DNA of 26,478 bases from Promethearchaeota archaeon (GTDB lineage Archaea; Asgardarchaeota; Lokiarchaeia; Sigynarchaeales; SOKP01), in NCBI GenBank assembly GCA_014729315.1, contig WJKD01000441.1:1-26478 (forward strand). The letters are read 5' to 3'. This document shows positions 16,670 through 26,478 of the stretch, piece after piece. Numbering within the stretch: position 1 is the stretch's first letter; each line of letters starts with the position of its first letter. The translations under genes were made by a program, and so were the position numbers. The notes beneath the pieces were generated by a model that was given only the letters and a program-made list of their open reading frames with translations, made no database searches and was not told the DNA's origin.

Positions 16670-17055
16670 ATTCTTGTATATCTCTTCCTCCTATTTAAAA
16701 CATATATAAAAATTGCACCCATTTATTCAAATTAATTTTAAAAATAAATAATAGTCTGGAATAAACATTCCCCCTTGAAACCTTTATCTGATATTGCTTG
16801 CTCTCAATTCACAATCTCCTCTTTCACAAATCTCTCCTTCATTTTTTGAATGAAAATATGAATGTTATTTCACTCTTTTTTATATCCGCAAGTGGACTAC
16901 CCGTAGATTTTTATCAGAGAATGGCAAATTAAATAAGAAAACTAATTTTCATAAATAAATTAACGTGGTTTTATCTACGGTGAATATTATAATAAATAAT
17001 TAAAAAAAAAATAAGATTTTATTTTATAGATTCTTCTCCATAGCTTTTAATCCTT
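16670..17055. other. Intergenic region downstream of katG with an inverted repeat
   Basis: About 390 bases, AT-rich. CCGTAGAT (16901-16908) is repeated inverted as ATCTACGG (16973-16980), enclosing 64 bases. The arms could pair in a transcript reading through from katG, or could mark ends of a small vanished element. Nothing else was supported here. Confidence 0.4.
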
Positions 17056-19266
<2,211 letters not shown>

Positions 19267-19394
19267 TTAATAACTTTCCAATATATTAGTTTTTAATTAG
19301 TAAATTAGTAACTAACAGGGAATTTGGATTATTGAGTCATATTTTAGTTTAGATATTTTTTATCTCTATGATATTTTTAATCAATAATCATTCC

Positions 19395-19415
19395 CATTAG
19401 ATTTAATTTCTAATG
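19395..19415. promoter_or_regulatory. Perfect palindrome between katG and the SDR gene
   Basis: CATTAGA-7 nt-TCTAATG is a perfect seven-base dyad in the 228-base divergent gap, about 130 bases ahead of katG and 77 ahead of the SDR gene. It could be an operator for a peroxide- or redox-responsive regulator acting on either gene. The symmetry is seen directly; the role is inference. Confidence 0.4.
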
Positions 19416-19491
19416 CAAAAAAAATGCTAAAAAAGTTTTCTTTATAGAATAAAAGCCATACTTTTATAATCTCAGAAAAAAAACGAAGGTT

Positions 19492-20520
19492 ATGCCAGAT
19501 AAAGTGCTAATCACCGGTATTAGCGGGTTTATTGCGAAACATATTGCTCTAAAATTACTAAAAAAGGGATATTTAGTCCGAGGGACGCTAAGAAGTATGG
19601 ATAAAGCTGAAGAGACTAAACAAACTCTTAATAAACACGGAGCTGATATTTCTGCGCTTGAATTTGTTAAAACAAATTTATTAAGCGACGATGGATGGGA
19701 TAACGCCGTGGAAGGTTGTAAAGGTATTTTCCACGTAGCATCCCCCTTTCCCATGAAGCAACCGAAGGATAAGGAAGCACTTGTAAAGCCTGCTCTCGAG
19801 GGGACTCTTCGGGTATTAAGAGCCTCTCAAAAAGCGGAAGCAGAACGTATAGTAATAACCTCATCGATGGTGGCAATGATGTACGAACCAGACCGAAAAG
19901 GAGAGTTTAAAGTAAAAGAAAATGATTGGACAGACCCAGAATGGTCAAAATTAAGCGCCTACGCAGTCTCAAAAACACGTGCCGAACTAGCTGCGTGGGA
20001 GTGGGCAAAAAAAAACGAGTGGAAGACAAAACTAAGTGTGGTTAATCCCGGATTTGTACTAGGACCTACGCTGGATGGAAAAACGAATACCTCGTTAAAT
20101 GTGATAAAACTTTTTCTAAAAGGAGATTATCCGGTAGTACCTAAGGTTTCTTATTCTATTGTTGATGTACGAGACTTAGCAGTGCTACACATAAAGACTT
20201 TTACGATTCCTGAATGTGGAGGACGGAGGCTGATAGGAGGAGCAAACACTCTGGCTATGGTTGAAATGGCGCATATTTTGCGCGATCAATTCCCAGAATT
20301 TAGCGATAATATTCCAACCCGGCGTTTACCAAATATTTTGTTAAAAATTTTGTCTAAGTTTGACTCCCGATTAAAAAGTGTTGTCCAGGATATTGGAAGA
20401 GTGCCGATAGCAGAAACTGATTACGTTGAAGAGTTAACAGGAATATCCTTTCGGTCATCAAAAGAAGCTGTGATTGCTGCTGCTGAATCCATCATTGACT
20501 TCAATGATCTAGGCGATTAA
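19492..20520 (+). CDS. Extended SDR reductase (dihydroflavonol-4-reductase-like)
   Basis: 342 residues. The Rossmann start is V-L-I-T-G-I-S-G-F-I-A-K (5-16), followed by R-G-T-L-R-S, suggesting NADP preference. The catalytic set is S124/S125 (V-I-T-S-S-M), Y157 and K161 (Y-A-V-S-K). V-N-P-G-F-V-L-G-P and V-D-V-R-D-L-A follow, as in dihydroflavonol reductase/cinnamoyl-CoA reductase-like proteins. In microbes these reduce ketones or aldehydes of mostly unknown identity. ATG start. It is divergent from katG, and a partial second copy of its C-terminus lies at 21476. Confidence 0.88.
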   Translation: MPDKVLITGISGFIAKHIALKLLKKGYLVRGTLRSMDKAEETKQTLNKHGADISALEFVKTNLLSDDGWDNAVEGCKGIFHVASPFPMKQPKDKEALVKPALEGTLRVLRASQKAEAERIVITSSMVAMMYEPDRKGEFKVKENDWTDPEWSKLSAYAVSKTRAELAAWEWAKKNEWKTKLSVVNPGFVLGPTLDGKTNTSLNVIKLFLKGDYPVVPKVSYSIVDVRDLAVLHIKTFTIPECGGRRLIGGANTLAMVEMAHILRDQFPEFSDNIPTRRLPNILLKILSKFDSRLKSVVQDIGRVPIAETDYVEELTGISFRSSKEAVIAAAESIIDFNDLGD

Positions 20521-20537
20521 AAATATGGATTTCTTAA

Positions 20538-20660
20538 AAGGAAAAACATAAGAAGGCAAAAGAAATTGCCAAAATAATGATTACCAACATGGAAGCGAAT
20601 ATGAAAGATCCAGAAAAATTTTGGGCAGAGAAAAAAGAGAAAAATCCCTATTTCATTTAA
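20538..20660 (+). pseudogene. Small charged protein, remnant copy 1
   Basis: The frame between stops reads K-E-K-H-K-K-A-K-E-I-A-K-I-M, then M-E-A-N-M-K-D-P-E-K-F-W-A-E-K-K and ends N-P-Y-F-I. It is nearly the same as the small gene at 22344, but the start region has no ATG in frame (an ATG at 20525 is in another frame and stops soon). The tail diverges after E-K-K, where it runs into the convergent PIN gene. So both ends look damaged. It sits just after the SDR gene, the same order as in the second, decayed copy. Function unknown; the intact relatives would be short, helical and Lys-rich. Confidence 0.6.
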
Positions 20661-21115
20661 AAACCATAAAACTTTTTTAAAACATTCATAGGAACAGGAT
20701 TTTCATAAGTCAATCCCATTTTAACACATAGAGTTTTAAAATCCGTATCAGTTGTTAGGATAAAAGATGCTCCCTCTTGTATGGCTAATGCTAGATAAGA
20801 ACAATCATATATATCGTGCTTTAAATCATTTGAATATTTGAATGTTTGAATAATATATTCCCTTTCTAATCCCTTATAATCTGGACTTGAATAATTATTA
20901 ACGAAATCAAAGATCAATTCTTTAGCAATTTCCTTTTCAATTTTCCATTTAGTTGTAAGAATCCAATATGCACGGAATGGGAGATAATCTGGAATAATCA
21001 ATTTAAATGAACCACTTAATCCATCATCCATTATTTCTTTTATGTATTCATATCCAGGATGATTATTAACGAAGTATATTGAGAGAAAGTTCAAATCAAC
21101 AACCTTTTTATCCAT
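20657..21115 (-). CDS. PIN-domain protein, VapC-like toxin
   Basis: 152 residues. V-V-D-L-N-F (D7) is the first PIN acidic residue; H-D-I-Y-D-C-S-Y-L-A-L-A (D101/D104) and T-T-D-T-D-F (D123/D125) are the later ones. PIN nucleases cut RNA with metal ions held by these residues. The usual second site, an E in a P-x-x-x-x-E-x-x-x-x-L context after strand 2, appears here as L-P-F-R-A-Y-W-I-L, so that Glu is missing. The ATG directly abuts the stop of the AbrB-type gene, a classic toxin-antitoxin arrangement. The stop overlaps the end of the small convergent remnant at 20660. The toxin may be weakened or act through another residue. Confidence 0.82.
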   Translation of the reverse strand: MDKKVVDLNFLSIYFVNNHPGYEYIKEIMDDGLSGSFKLIIPDYLPFRAYWILTTKWKIEKEIAKELIFDFVNNYSSPDYKGLEREYIIQTFKYSNDLKHDIYDCSYLALAIQEGASFILTTDTDFKTLCVKMGLTYENPVPMNVLKKFYGF

Positions 21116-21373
21116 TTAACTATCCTCAAATGTATATTGTCCCGCCTTGAAAAAAGAATTATCCTTCCCCCATTCCACAGGAGCTTTTACCGTCTTTTGA
21201 GTCGGAATAACTCGCTTGAGAATTAATTTGTCATTTTCATCAATTATTTCAAATTCCAAACCAGGAATGATATTATATTTATCCCTGATGTTTTTAGGGA
21301 TAGTTAATCTTCCTCGTTCATCAACAGATACTTTTTCAACCATTACTTGTTTCACCCATTTTTTTTTACCCAC
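21116..21373 (-). CDS. AbrB/SpoVT-like antitoxin
   Basis: 85 residues from a GTG start; an ATG 10 codons in (21343) would also serve. The swapped-hairpin DNA-binding motif is plain: V-S-V-D-E-R-G-R-L-T-I-P-K-N-I-R-D-K-Y, then G-L-E-F-E-I-I-D-E-N-D-K-L-I-L-K. The C-terminal tail (from about residue 58) is charged with aromatic residues and would wrap the PIN toxin. Such antitoxins bind their own promoter and neutralise the toxin. Its stop touches the toxin ATG with no gap. The pair is embedded in the decayed SDR duplication. Confidence 0.85.
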   Translation of the reverse strand: MGKKKWVKQVMVEKVSVDERGRLTIPKNIRDKYNIIPGLEFEIIDENDKLILKRVIPTQKTVKAPVEWGKDNSFFKAGQYTFEDS

Positions 21374-21475
21374 TCATTAATACCCATCAATAATATTTAT
21401 ATTTTTTTCTATAAAAATTTTAACTACTCACACCTAAATGATTATAGAATTCAATTTCAATGATCAGAAGCTTTA

Positions 21476-21592
21476 AGAATACCAATAGCAGAAACCAATT
21501 ACGTTGAAGAGTTAACAGGAATATCGTTCCGTTCGTCTAAGGAAGTCTTAGTTGCTGCTGCTGAATCTATTATAGAGTTATGTAAATTGTGA
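21476..21592 (+). pseudogene. Truncated second copy of the SDR reductase C-terminus
   Basis: 38 codons plus stop reading R-I-P-I-A-E-T-N-Y-V-E-E-L-T-G-I-S-F-R-S-S-K-E and A-A-A-E-S-I-I-E. This matches the last 38 or so residues of the SDR gene ending at 20520, with most differences at third codon positions. The similarity begins abruptly near 21475, beyond the antitoxin promoter, so the first 300 codons have been lost. Not a functional gene. Confidence 0.8.
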
Positions 21593-21792
21593 CCATATTT
21601 CATTGATAAAGAATGATTCCTATTTTCTTTCGTTCCAAATGACTGTTTAATTTTAATTTTTGTAGTTCTCATATTAAATTAACAAATTAGTGAAAAAATT
21701 GAATTTAAAAAGTTCTCCAAAATAATATCTATTTTAGATAGGAATTTTATTATTCCATAAAAAGGTGTTATCTATAGAGGGGCACGTGTCTT

Positions 21793-22179
21793 TTGAAATC
21801 TTTAAATTTAAAACAAGGAAGTGATAACAAAGAACTTATAAATAGCATTGATTCGTTGTTTGATGCTAATTTTCTTATTTCTAACGAGAATAAAATTTTA
21901 GATAATAATATTCAAAATAAGAAACCCAATCTTTTTTTAGGTGAAAAAAAGATAACGGCATAGGTATCGAAGATTATAGGAAGGAGAGCATTTTTAATAA
22001 ATACCTAATAAAAAAAAGAAGAATGTAAAGGCTTAGGACTCGGGCTGTCTTTGGTTGCCAAACTTCTAGAATTGTGCGAAGGTAAAATTTGGGTTAGAGA
22101 TCGAATTCAAGGAGATAATAGTCAAGGAAGTAATTTTATCATTCTAATCCCGAAAGCTGAAAGGTCTCAAATTTCATAA
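21793..22179 (+). pseudogene. Histidine kinase ATPase-domain remnant
   Basis: D-N-G-I-G-I-E-D-Y (from 21951) is a G1 box, and C-K-G-L-G-L-G-L-S-L-V-A-K-L-L-E-L (from 22024) is a G2 box, with G-K-I-W-V and G-S-N-F-I-I-L-I-P after it: the end of a HATPase_c domain. Two frame changes interrupt it, one at the A7 run before 21951 and one at the A8 run near 22010-22017. The N box and dimerisation domain are absent. The leading segment from TTG 21793 is Asn/Lys-rich and not recognised. It is debris of a sensor kinase. Confidence 0.7.
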
Positions 22180-22343
22180 GCTGCATTAAATTTCCTTAAT
22201 GTAATTCTATATATTCTTAAGTTCTCAACGATAATTGATTGAGGCGATTGCGATTTGAATTTATTTTAAAAAACGAATGGTGAATAGAAGATTCACTATA
22301 AAACGAAGAAAAAGATAAATATGAGAAAAAATGAAGGATATTT

Positions 22344-22525
22344 ATGTCTGAAAAGGATAAAGATAAGAAGGCAAAAGAAATCGCTAAAATAATGACCGCT
22401 AATATGGAAGCGAATATGAAAGATCCAGAAAAGTTCTGGCTAAAAAAGAAAAAAGAATGCAAAAAGCTAGAGATAAAGCTCCAGCAAAAATGAAAGCTCT
22501 AGAAGAAGAGAATAAAAAATATTAA
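22344..22525 (+). pseudogene. Small charged protein, copy 2, frameshifted
   Basis: ATG 22344 reads M-S-E-K-D-K-D-K-K-A-K-E-I-A-K-I-M-T and M-K-D-P-E-K-F-W, after which the frame ends at TGA 22491-22493 as a 49-residue product. In the next frame, A-K-K-E-K-R-M-Q-K-A-R-D-K-A-P-A and A-L-E-E-E-N-K-K-Y continues to TAA 22523-22525. Copy 1 has TGG-GCA where this copy has TGG-CT, so a single G appears to be missing. The ancestral product would be about 60 residues, helical and highly charged. Unknown function. Confidence 0.6.
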
Positions 22526-22590
22526 GAATTTATTAGCTCTTTCGGATCAATATCTGTTTTAGTAAAGCTTAACTCAATTAATTGAGGAGG

Positions 22591-23412
22591 TTATGAAGAT
22601 TTTACAGCTTTATGAATCCACATAATACCAATGTTTCGGAATAAATCAATTGCTATTATGAATGGAATCATGAAAATCACAGCAAGTAGAGGATATATTA
22701 CTAAGGACCCTTCTCTCCCCAAAGGCGTTGTTATTAGAAAATAGAAGTTTATTATTACCGAGACCCCGGCATAACCTTTAACCACAGCAAATATCCTATC
22801 GCCAACTCGTTCTGTATCTGCAAACTCCGATTGACCATATAATTTTCTAATAGTAACTAACCCTGAGTCTTGGATGGCTGCACACATAGCAAATAATAGA
22901 GTGGTTACAAATATGGGGAGCCAGTACCAAGGAATAAAGACAAAATTGTAAATTCGACCATCACTATCATACATGGAAGCTGCGCCTTCTTCTGTTAATA
23001 ATAGCTTCAATATATTAGGGCTTGATACAAGTGCTACCCAAATATTCACGCACAGTAGACTCGCAAAAACTAATTGAATCAAATATCTTCTTTTCAAATA
23101 TTTTCCAGAACGACTCGTCCTAGCATATCCTACGAATTCAATGCTTTTAATTAATTTTGTAAATCTACAATAGATGCGAGCAACAAGAGCGGCTAAGGAA
23201 TATCCGATGATTATAGCGAAATAAGGCAGCGTAAATGCTAAAGTATAGAATAAAAGTTGTGCTTGTCCGCTAGTAATATTAAAAGGGACATTATAGCGTA
23301 TTATTTCATTTAACTACACATCATCCAAGGAACGTAAACTTGTCGTAATAAAAATGATTACATGAGACAACAATGAAACAAGAAAATACTTTAGAATCTT
23401 TTTATCTACCAT
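22591..23412 (-). pseudogene. Six-helix membrane protein with broken N-terminus
   Basis: The frame is open from 23289 to the stop at 22591 and encodes hydrophobic segments including L-A-F-T-L-P-Y-F-A-I-I-I-G-Y, L-V-F-A-S-L-L-C-V-N-I-W-V, Y-W-L-P-I-F-V-T-T-L-L-F-A and L-L-A-V-I-F-M-I-P-F. The only start codon inside it is TTG 23097, within a helix-flanking K-Y-L-K-R-R-Y. An ATG at 23412 in the same frame begins a plausible first helix (K-Y-F-L-V-S-L-L-S-H-V-I-I-F-I), but TGA 23320-23322, TGA 23305-23307 and TAA 23290-23292 lie between. So the gene looks disrupted in about 35 bases. Family not recognised; I cannot exclude a shorter functional gene. Confidence 0.5.
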
Positions 23413-23769
23413 TTTAAATAATTATTCAAATTGTTATTAGAGATAAATATGAATTTATTTCAATGTATTTAAATATTTTTTATTACAAATTGGAGTTTAA
23501 AGCATTAGATCTTTCAGTTTTTTCTCATAGTTAATCTTAAAAATATTACTTAAGGGCAAAATAGCAGAATTTATATTTTAATTAGTTATTATAGTTTGTA
23601 TAAGGAGAAATAATCTTTACAACAAGATGTTTAAGTATTTTAATAATTCCCAGTTCTAACTTATCCCTATTCTCGAAAGTGTATTAGACTGAAATTGAGT
23701 GTAGACCAAAAAATATTCAGATGTCAGAGAAAATAATCAATAAGATTTTCATTAGTCTATAAAATTAAT
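23413..23769. other. AT-rich intergenic region
   Basis: About 357 bases. TTTAAATATTTTTTATTACAAA near 23468-23489 could be a promoter element for the broken membrane gene. No coding frame or RNA gene was seen. Confidence 0.35.
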
Positions 23770-24228
23770 TTAGGTATCAATTCGAGTTAGTCTATTTATA
23801 AGATCAGAATTTCCTGGAAATTCACGCAGTAATTCTTCTCTACTTGCTATATAGAAGCTATCAAAAGAAAATGAAGGTGCACAGACATTTGTTCCGAATG
23901 CAAAAGGAATACCCTCCGGGATTTCTGCAGCTTGCCAATATCCTTGAGGGACACTTAAAACAGGTCTTTCTCCAATGTTAATTTCCGTTCCAAGATGTGT
24001 TTCATGATGAGTCCCATTAGGATATATTACATGTATTATGAGTTTTCCTTCATGGATTAGCCATAGTTCTTCATTATTGAGAACTTTATGAAATGAAGAA
24101 AAGTCACTAGGAAGGAATAACCAATGTCCAGATGTCCTATAAGCGTTGCGGTGGGTTTCCACAAATTTCGGACCGTCAGGATGATCGAACCAATCATAGG
24201 CAGTGAGTAAATCATTCAAAATTGACAT
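23770..24228 (-). CDS. Cupin-fold protein, DUF985 (cupin_5) family
   Basis: 152 residues. Family marks are H-P-D-G-P-K-F-V-E-T-H-R-N-A-Y-R near residue 16, H-W-L-F-L, S-S-F-H-K-V, E-L-W-L-I-H-E-G, then G-E-R-P-V-L-S-V-P-Q-G-Y-W-Q-A-A and C-A-P-S-F-S-F-D-S-F with R-E-E-L-L-R-E-F-P near the end. DUF985 cupins resemble sugar-binding or isomerase cupins; activity is unproven. It follows the small cupin and ahcY on the same strand, with 61-base gaps, so the three may form one transcript. Confidence 0.88.
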   Translation of the reverse strand: MSILNDLLTAYDWFDHPDGPKFVETHRNAYRTSGHWLFLPSDFSSFHKVLNNEELWLIHEGKLIIHVIYPNGTHHETHLGTEINIGERPVLSVPQGYWQAAEIPEGIPFAFGTNVCAPSFSFDSFYIASREELLREFPGNSDLINRLTRIDT

Positions 24229-24289
24229 TTGAATACACTTAGGTTGTTTTTTGTATATTATTTTAGCAAATAAAATATATTAAGAATTA

Positions 24290-24637
24290 CTATTCCTCAA
24301 ATCTTTCAAATTTTATGTCAAAAAAAGGGGTATGAACTAAACAAAGTTTTGCAGTTTCGTTTCTATTATTTTTATAGGAAAATTTCTGACTCTTTAGGAC
24401 AACACAGAAATCCCCGTCTGATAATCTAAATTCCTTTTCTTCTAAGAAAAATTGAATTTCCCCATCCAGAATATAATAATATTTATCTGAATGTGTAGAC
24501 CAAGACTTTGAATGTCTAGACTTGGGAGGGACTTCAATTACTGCAAAAGAAGTATTTAATTCCAAGTTTTCTGTATAATCGTATATTTTAAGTCCTGAAA
24601 ACTCTATGGGTTTTAACGAATCCTTACTAATTTTCAT
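24290..24637 (-). CDS. Small cupin-domain protein
   Basis: 115 residues, single cupin_2-type barrel. Motif 1 is weak: the usual metal-binding His pair would fall in S-R-H-S-K-S-W-S-T-H-S-D-K-Y-Y-Y-I-L-D-G-E, and motif 2 in L-S-D-G-D-F-C-V-V. A closing L-C-L-V-H-T-P-F gives a further His. Such proteins bind small ligands or metals; the specific role is unknown. ATG start, 61 bases downstream of ahcY. Confidence 0.78.
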   Translation of the reverse strand: MKISKDSLKPIEFSGLKIYDYTENLELNTSFAVIEVPPKSRHSKSWSTHSDKYYYILDGEIQFFLEEKEFRLSDGDFCVVLKSQKFSYKNNRNETAKLCLVHTPFFDIKFERFEE

Positions 24638-24698
24638 AAAAATTCAAAGAGTATTGATTTAATTAAATAAAAGAAAATGAAAAATATGTGAAAATAAA

Positions 24699-25967
24699 TT
24701 ATGTCCCTTCTTCATAACCATGAATATAGTTGTATTGTTCCTCGGTTAGTTCGTCAATTTCGATATTCATAGCTTTGAGTTTAAGATACCCTACTCTGTC
24801 GTCAATATCTTTAGGTACTTCAATAATGCCTGGCTTCAGATGGTTCTTATTTTTGACGATATATTCTGACATTAGAGATTGCAGTCCAAAAGACATGTCC
24901 ATTACTTCGCTTGGATGGCCCTCTGATAGAACTAAATTTGCTAATCGTCCCTTTGCTAACAAATAGGCTTTCTTTCCTGTCGGAAAGATTAATTCTTCCA
25001 CATTCGATCTCACAGGTTTAATTTCTGTAGCATATTCGTAAAGTTCTTTTGTTGGTATTTCAATGTCAAAATGTCCAAGATTACCTAAAACAATACCGTC
25101 TTTCATTGTGTCAAAAACTTCAGTTTTAGGAGGAATCACATGTTTGCATCCCGTAGCGGTGAGGAGAATATCAGCTTGAGGGAGAGTTTTCTCAATAGGC
25201 ATGACTTGATAACCAGCAAAACGTGCTTGAAGAGCTTTGATTGGATCTACTTCAGTTACAATAACATTCGCTCCTAATCCTTTTGATCTAAGAGCCATTC
25301 CCGAGCTACAATGACCATATCCTGCTATCACAACTGTTCTTCCAGCAAAAAGTACATGCATACCGTATATTGCAGCTACAACGCCTTGACCGGTGCCTAA
25401 CTCGTTATCAAACTGATTTTTACATCGTGCGTCGTTCACCGGAAAGAGAGGCACTTGCAAAGCGTCTTGCTTTTCCATAGCTCTAAATCTTTTAACACCT
25501 GTGGTTGTTTCTTCTTGACAAGCGATAATTATCCCGTTTTCGATTAATTCTGGAAACTCTTTATGAGCAGTAACAATCATATCTGCACCATCATCAATCA
25601 AAATGTTAGGTTTTGCTTTTAAACACTGTCGTATGCACCAATAAAATTCCTCGTCGGTATTGCCGTGCCAGGCGAATACATTCACATCTTCTTTCACTAA
25701 AGCAGCAGTAACATCGTCTTGTGTAGATAGAGGATTACTTCCGCACAACCACACATCAGCACCTCCAGCTTTCAAAGTACGAGCAAGATTTGCTGTTTCT
25801 TTGGTTACATGAAGGCATCCAGCTATTCTTATTCCCTCCAAGGGCTTTTCCTTTTTGAAGCGATCTCGAATTATTCCCGCAGTTACGGGCATCTTATTTT
25901 CAGCAATGTAAAGAGCTTCTTTACCTTTTTCTGCCAAACTTTCGTCAGCGATTTTGTATTTTACCAT
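24699..25967 (-). CDS. ahcY: Adenosylhomocysteinase
   Basis: 422 residues, intact. Signature segments are A-G-C-L-H-V-T-K-E-T-A (H53), W-L-C-G-S-N-P-L-S-T-Q-D-D-V, I-D-D-G-A-D-M (D125/D126), Q-E-E-T-T-T-G-V-K-R (E152/E153), and N-D-A-R-C-K-N-Q-F-D-N-E-L-G-T-G-Q (K183, D187). The enzyme hydrolyses S-adenosylhomocysteine to homocysteine and adenosine with bound NAD. The NAD loop reads G-Y-G-H-C-S-S-G; most relatives have C-G-x-G here, a small departure. Cys precedes the substrate Lys where Thr is usual. The 40-residue C-terminal extension of eukaryotic enzymes that closes the NAD site is shortened, as in other archaeal and bacterial members. It is divergent from an Lrp/AsnC regulator that may control it. 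Confidence 0.96.
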   Translation of the reverse strand: MVKYKIADESLAEKGKEALYIAENKMPVTAGIIRDRFKKEKPLEGIRIAGCLHVTKETANLARTLKAGGADVWLCGSNPLSTQDDVTAALVKEDVNVFAWHGNTDEEFYWCIRQCLKAKPNILIDDGADMIVTAHKEFPELIENGIIIACQEETTTGVKRFRAMEKQDALQVPLFPVNDARCKNQFDNELGTGQGVVAAIYGMHVLFAGRTVVIAGYGHCSSGMALRSKGLGANVIVTEVDPIKALQARFAGYQVMPIEKTLPQADILLTATGCKHVIPPKTEVFDTMKDGIVLGNLGHFDIEIPTKELYEYATEIKPVRSNVEELIFPTGKKAYLLAKGRLANLVLSEGHPSEVMDMSFGLQSLMSEYIVKNKNHLKPGIIEVPKDIDDRVGYLKLKAMNIEIDELTEEQYNYIHGYEEGT

Positions 25968-26109
25968 TTCAATTCACAAAATTTTTAATGTTTACTTATC
26001 ATTAGTAAGAATAATTGAAATAAAAAGGTTTTAATGGTGATTTGGGTAATCTTTTTTAGATAATTACTCATATTATTAATCAAAAATCCGCTATAAAATT
26101 AATCGTAAT

Positions 26110-26478
26110 ATGAACGACATTACAGACAAAAGAAAATTAGTAAAAAGTTTCTTTACATCATCAAAACCATTAATATCAGAGTTATCAGCAAGTTTAGGCT
26201 ATACTCGAAAGACAATTCGAAGAAATTTCAAGCAATTGAAGCAAGAAAAAATAATTAATAATTTTACGATTAATATTAATCCTTACTTGATACCAAACTT
26301 AAGTTATGTCTTTTTAGAAATTAAAACAAATCCCCAAGAACCCGAACTAATCTCAAATTTGGTAAAAATTCCGCATTTAATAATGCTAGACGGGATTTTC
26401 GGAGAATTTTCTTTAATTGCGCAATTTATTTTTAGAAATTCCGAAGAATTCAACCAAACGCTTCAAAAAGTTGACAAC
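26110..26478 (+). CDS. Lrp/AsnC-family regulator, 3' end outside the window
   Basis: ATG 26110 opens a frame still open at the last base (123 codons). Residues 1-60 form a winged-helix DNA-binding domain with L-S-A-S-L-G-Y-T-R-K-T-I-R-R-N-F-K-Q-L as recognition helix. It continues into the ligand-binding RAM-like half with I-P-H-L-I-M-L-D-G-I-F-G-E-F-S-L-I-A-Q. These regulators sense amino acids or related metabolites. The divergent position next to ahcY (about 140 bases apart) suggests a methyl-cycle target, an inference. Confidence 0.72.
   Translation, partial: MNDITDKRKLVKSFFTSSKPLISELSASLGYTRKTIRRNFKQLKQEKIINNFTININPYLIPNLSYVFLEIKTNPQEPELISNLVKIPHLIMLDGIFGEFSLIAQFIFRNSEEFNQTLQKVDN

Noticed and set aside
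22217..22462. An 81-codon minus-strand frame rich in Phe and Ser
   Set aside because: It is the reverse of the Lys/Glu-rich small gene copy 2 on the plus strand, which has a homologous copy at 20538.

Overview
The window is AT-rich and archaeal. An archaeal-type DnaG primase, a Get3-like ATPase, an archaeal-style adenosylhomocysteinase, an Lrp/AsnC regulator and short intergenic gaps all point there. A probable UGA-selenocysteine peroxiredoxin, together with the general gene style, suggests an Asgard archaeon of the Lokiarchaeia type; that placement is an inference, not shown directly.

Layout. 1-200: the 3' end of a decayed TnpB (IS200/IS605/IS607 type) with its right-end hairpin. 303-4328: OsmC-like protein, DnaG, a small membrane protein, a Get3/ArsA-like ATPase and a small beta-rich protein. 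4727-5281: a peroxiredoxin whose reading frame carries TGA exactly where the first Cys of a C-P-Y-C motif belongs, followed by a long 3' hairpin. 5350-8163: a broken DUF998-like membrane gene, a MetE-like protein with an unusual His-x-His zinc motif, and hypotheticals. 8261-16077: a redox region with three related medium-chain (quinone oxidoreductase-like) reductases, an EFR1 flavodoxin-ferredoxin, a SnoaL-like protein, and a PadR/HAAS regulatory pair that heads the likely transcription unit padR-HAAS-reductase-EFR1. 17056-20520: a katG catalase-peroxidase, much more GC-rich than its surroundings, divergent from an extended SDR reductase with a perfect palindrome between them. 20538-22525: a decayed tandem duplication of the SDR gene and a small charged gene, with an AbrB/PIN toxin-antitoxin pair and histidine kinase debris lodged inside. 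22591-26478: a broken membrane gene, two cupins, ahcY, and the start of an Lrp/AsnC regulator running off the edge.

Themes. Many genes concern peroxide, thiol or electron-transfer chemistry (OsmC, Prx, KatG, three MDR reductases, EFR1, SDR). A MetE-like protein and AhcY touch the methyl cycle. Accessory genes here are often interrupted by stops or by shifts at homopolymers, while long conserved genes (dnaG, get3-like, katG, ahcY) are intact. This suggests real decay in the accessory part, although consensus errors cannot be excluded. The most interesting candidate is the selenoprotein peroxiredoxin with its 3' stem-loop.
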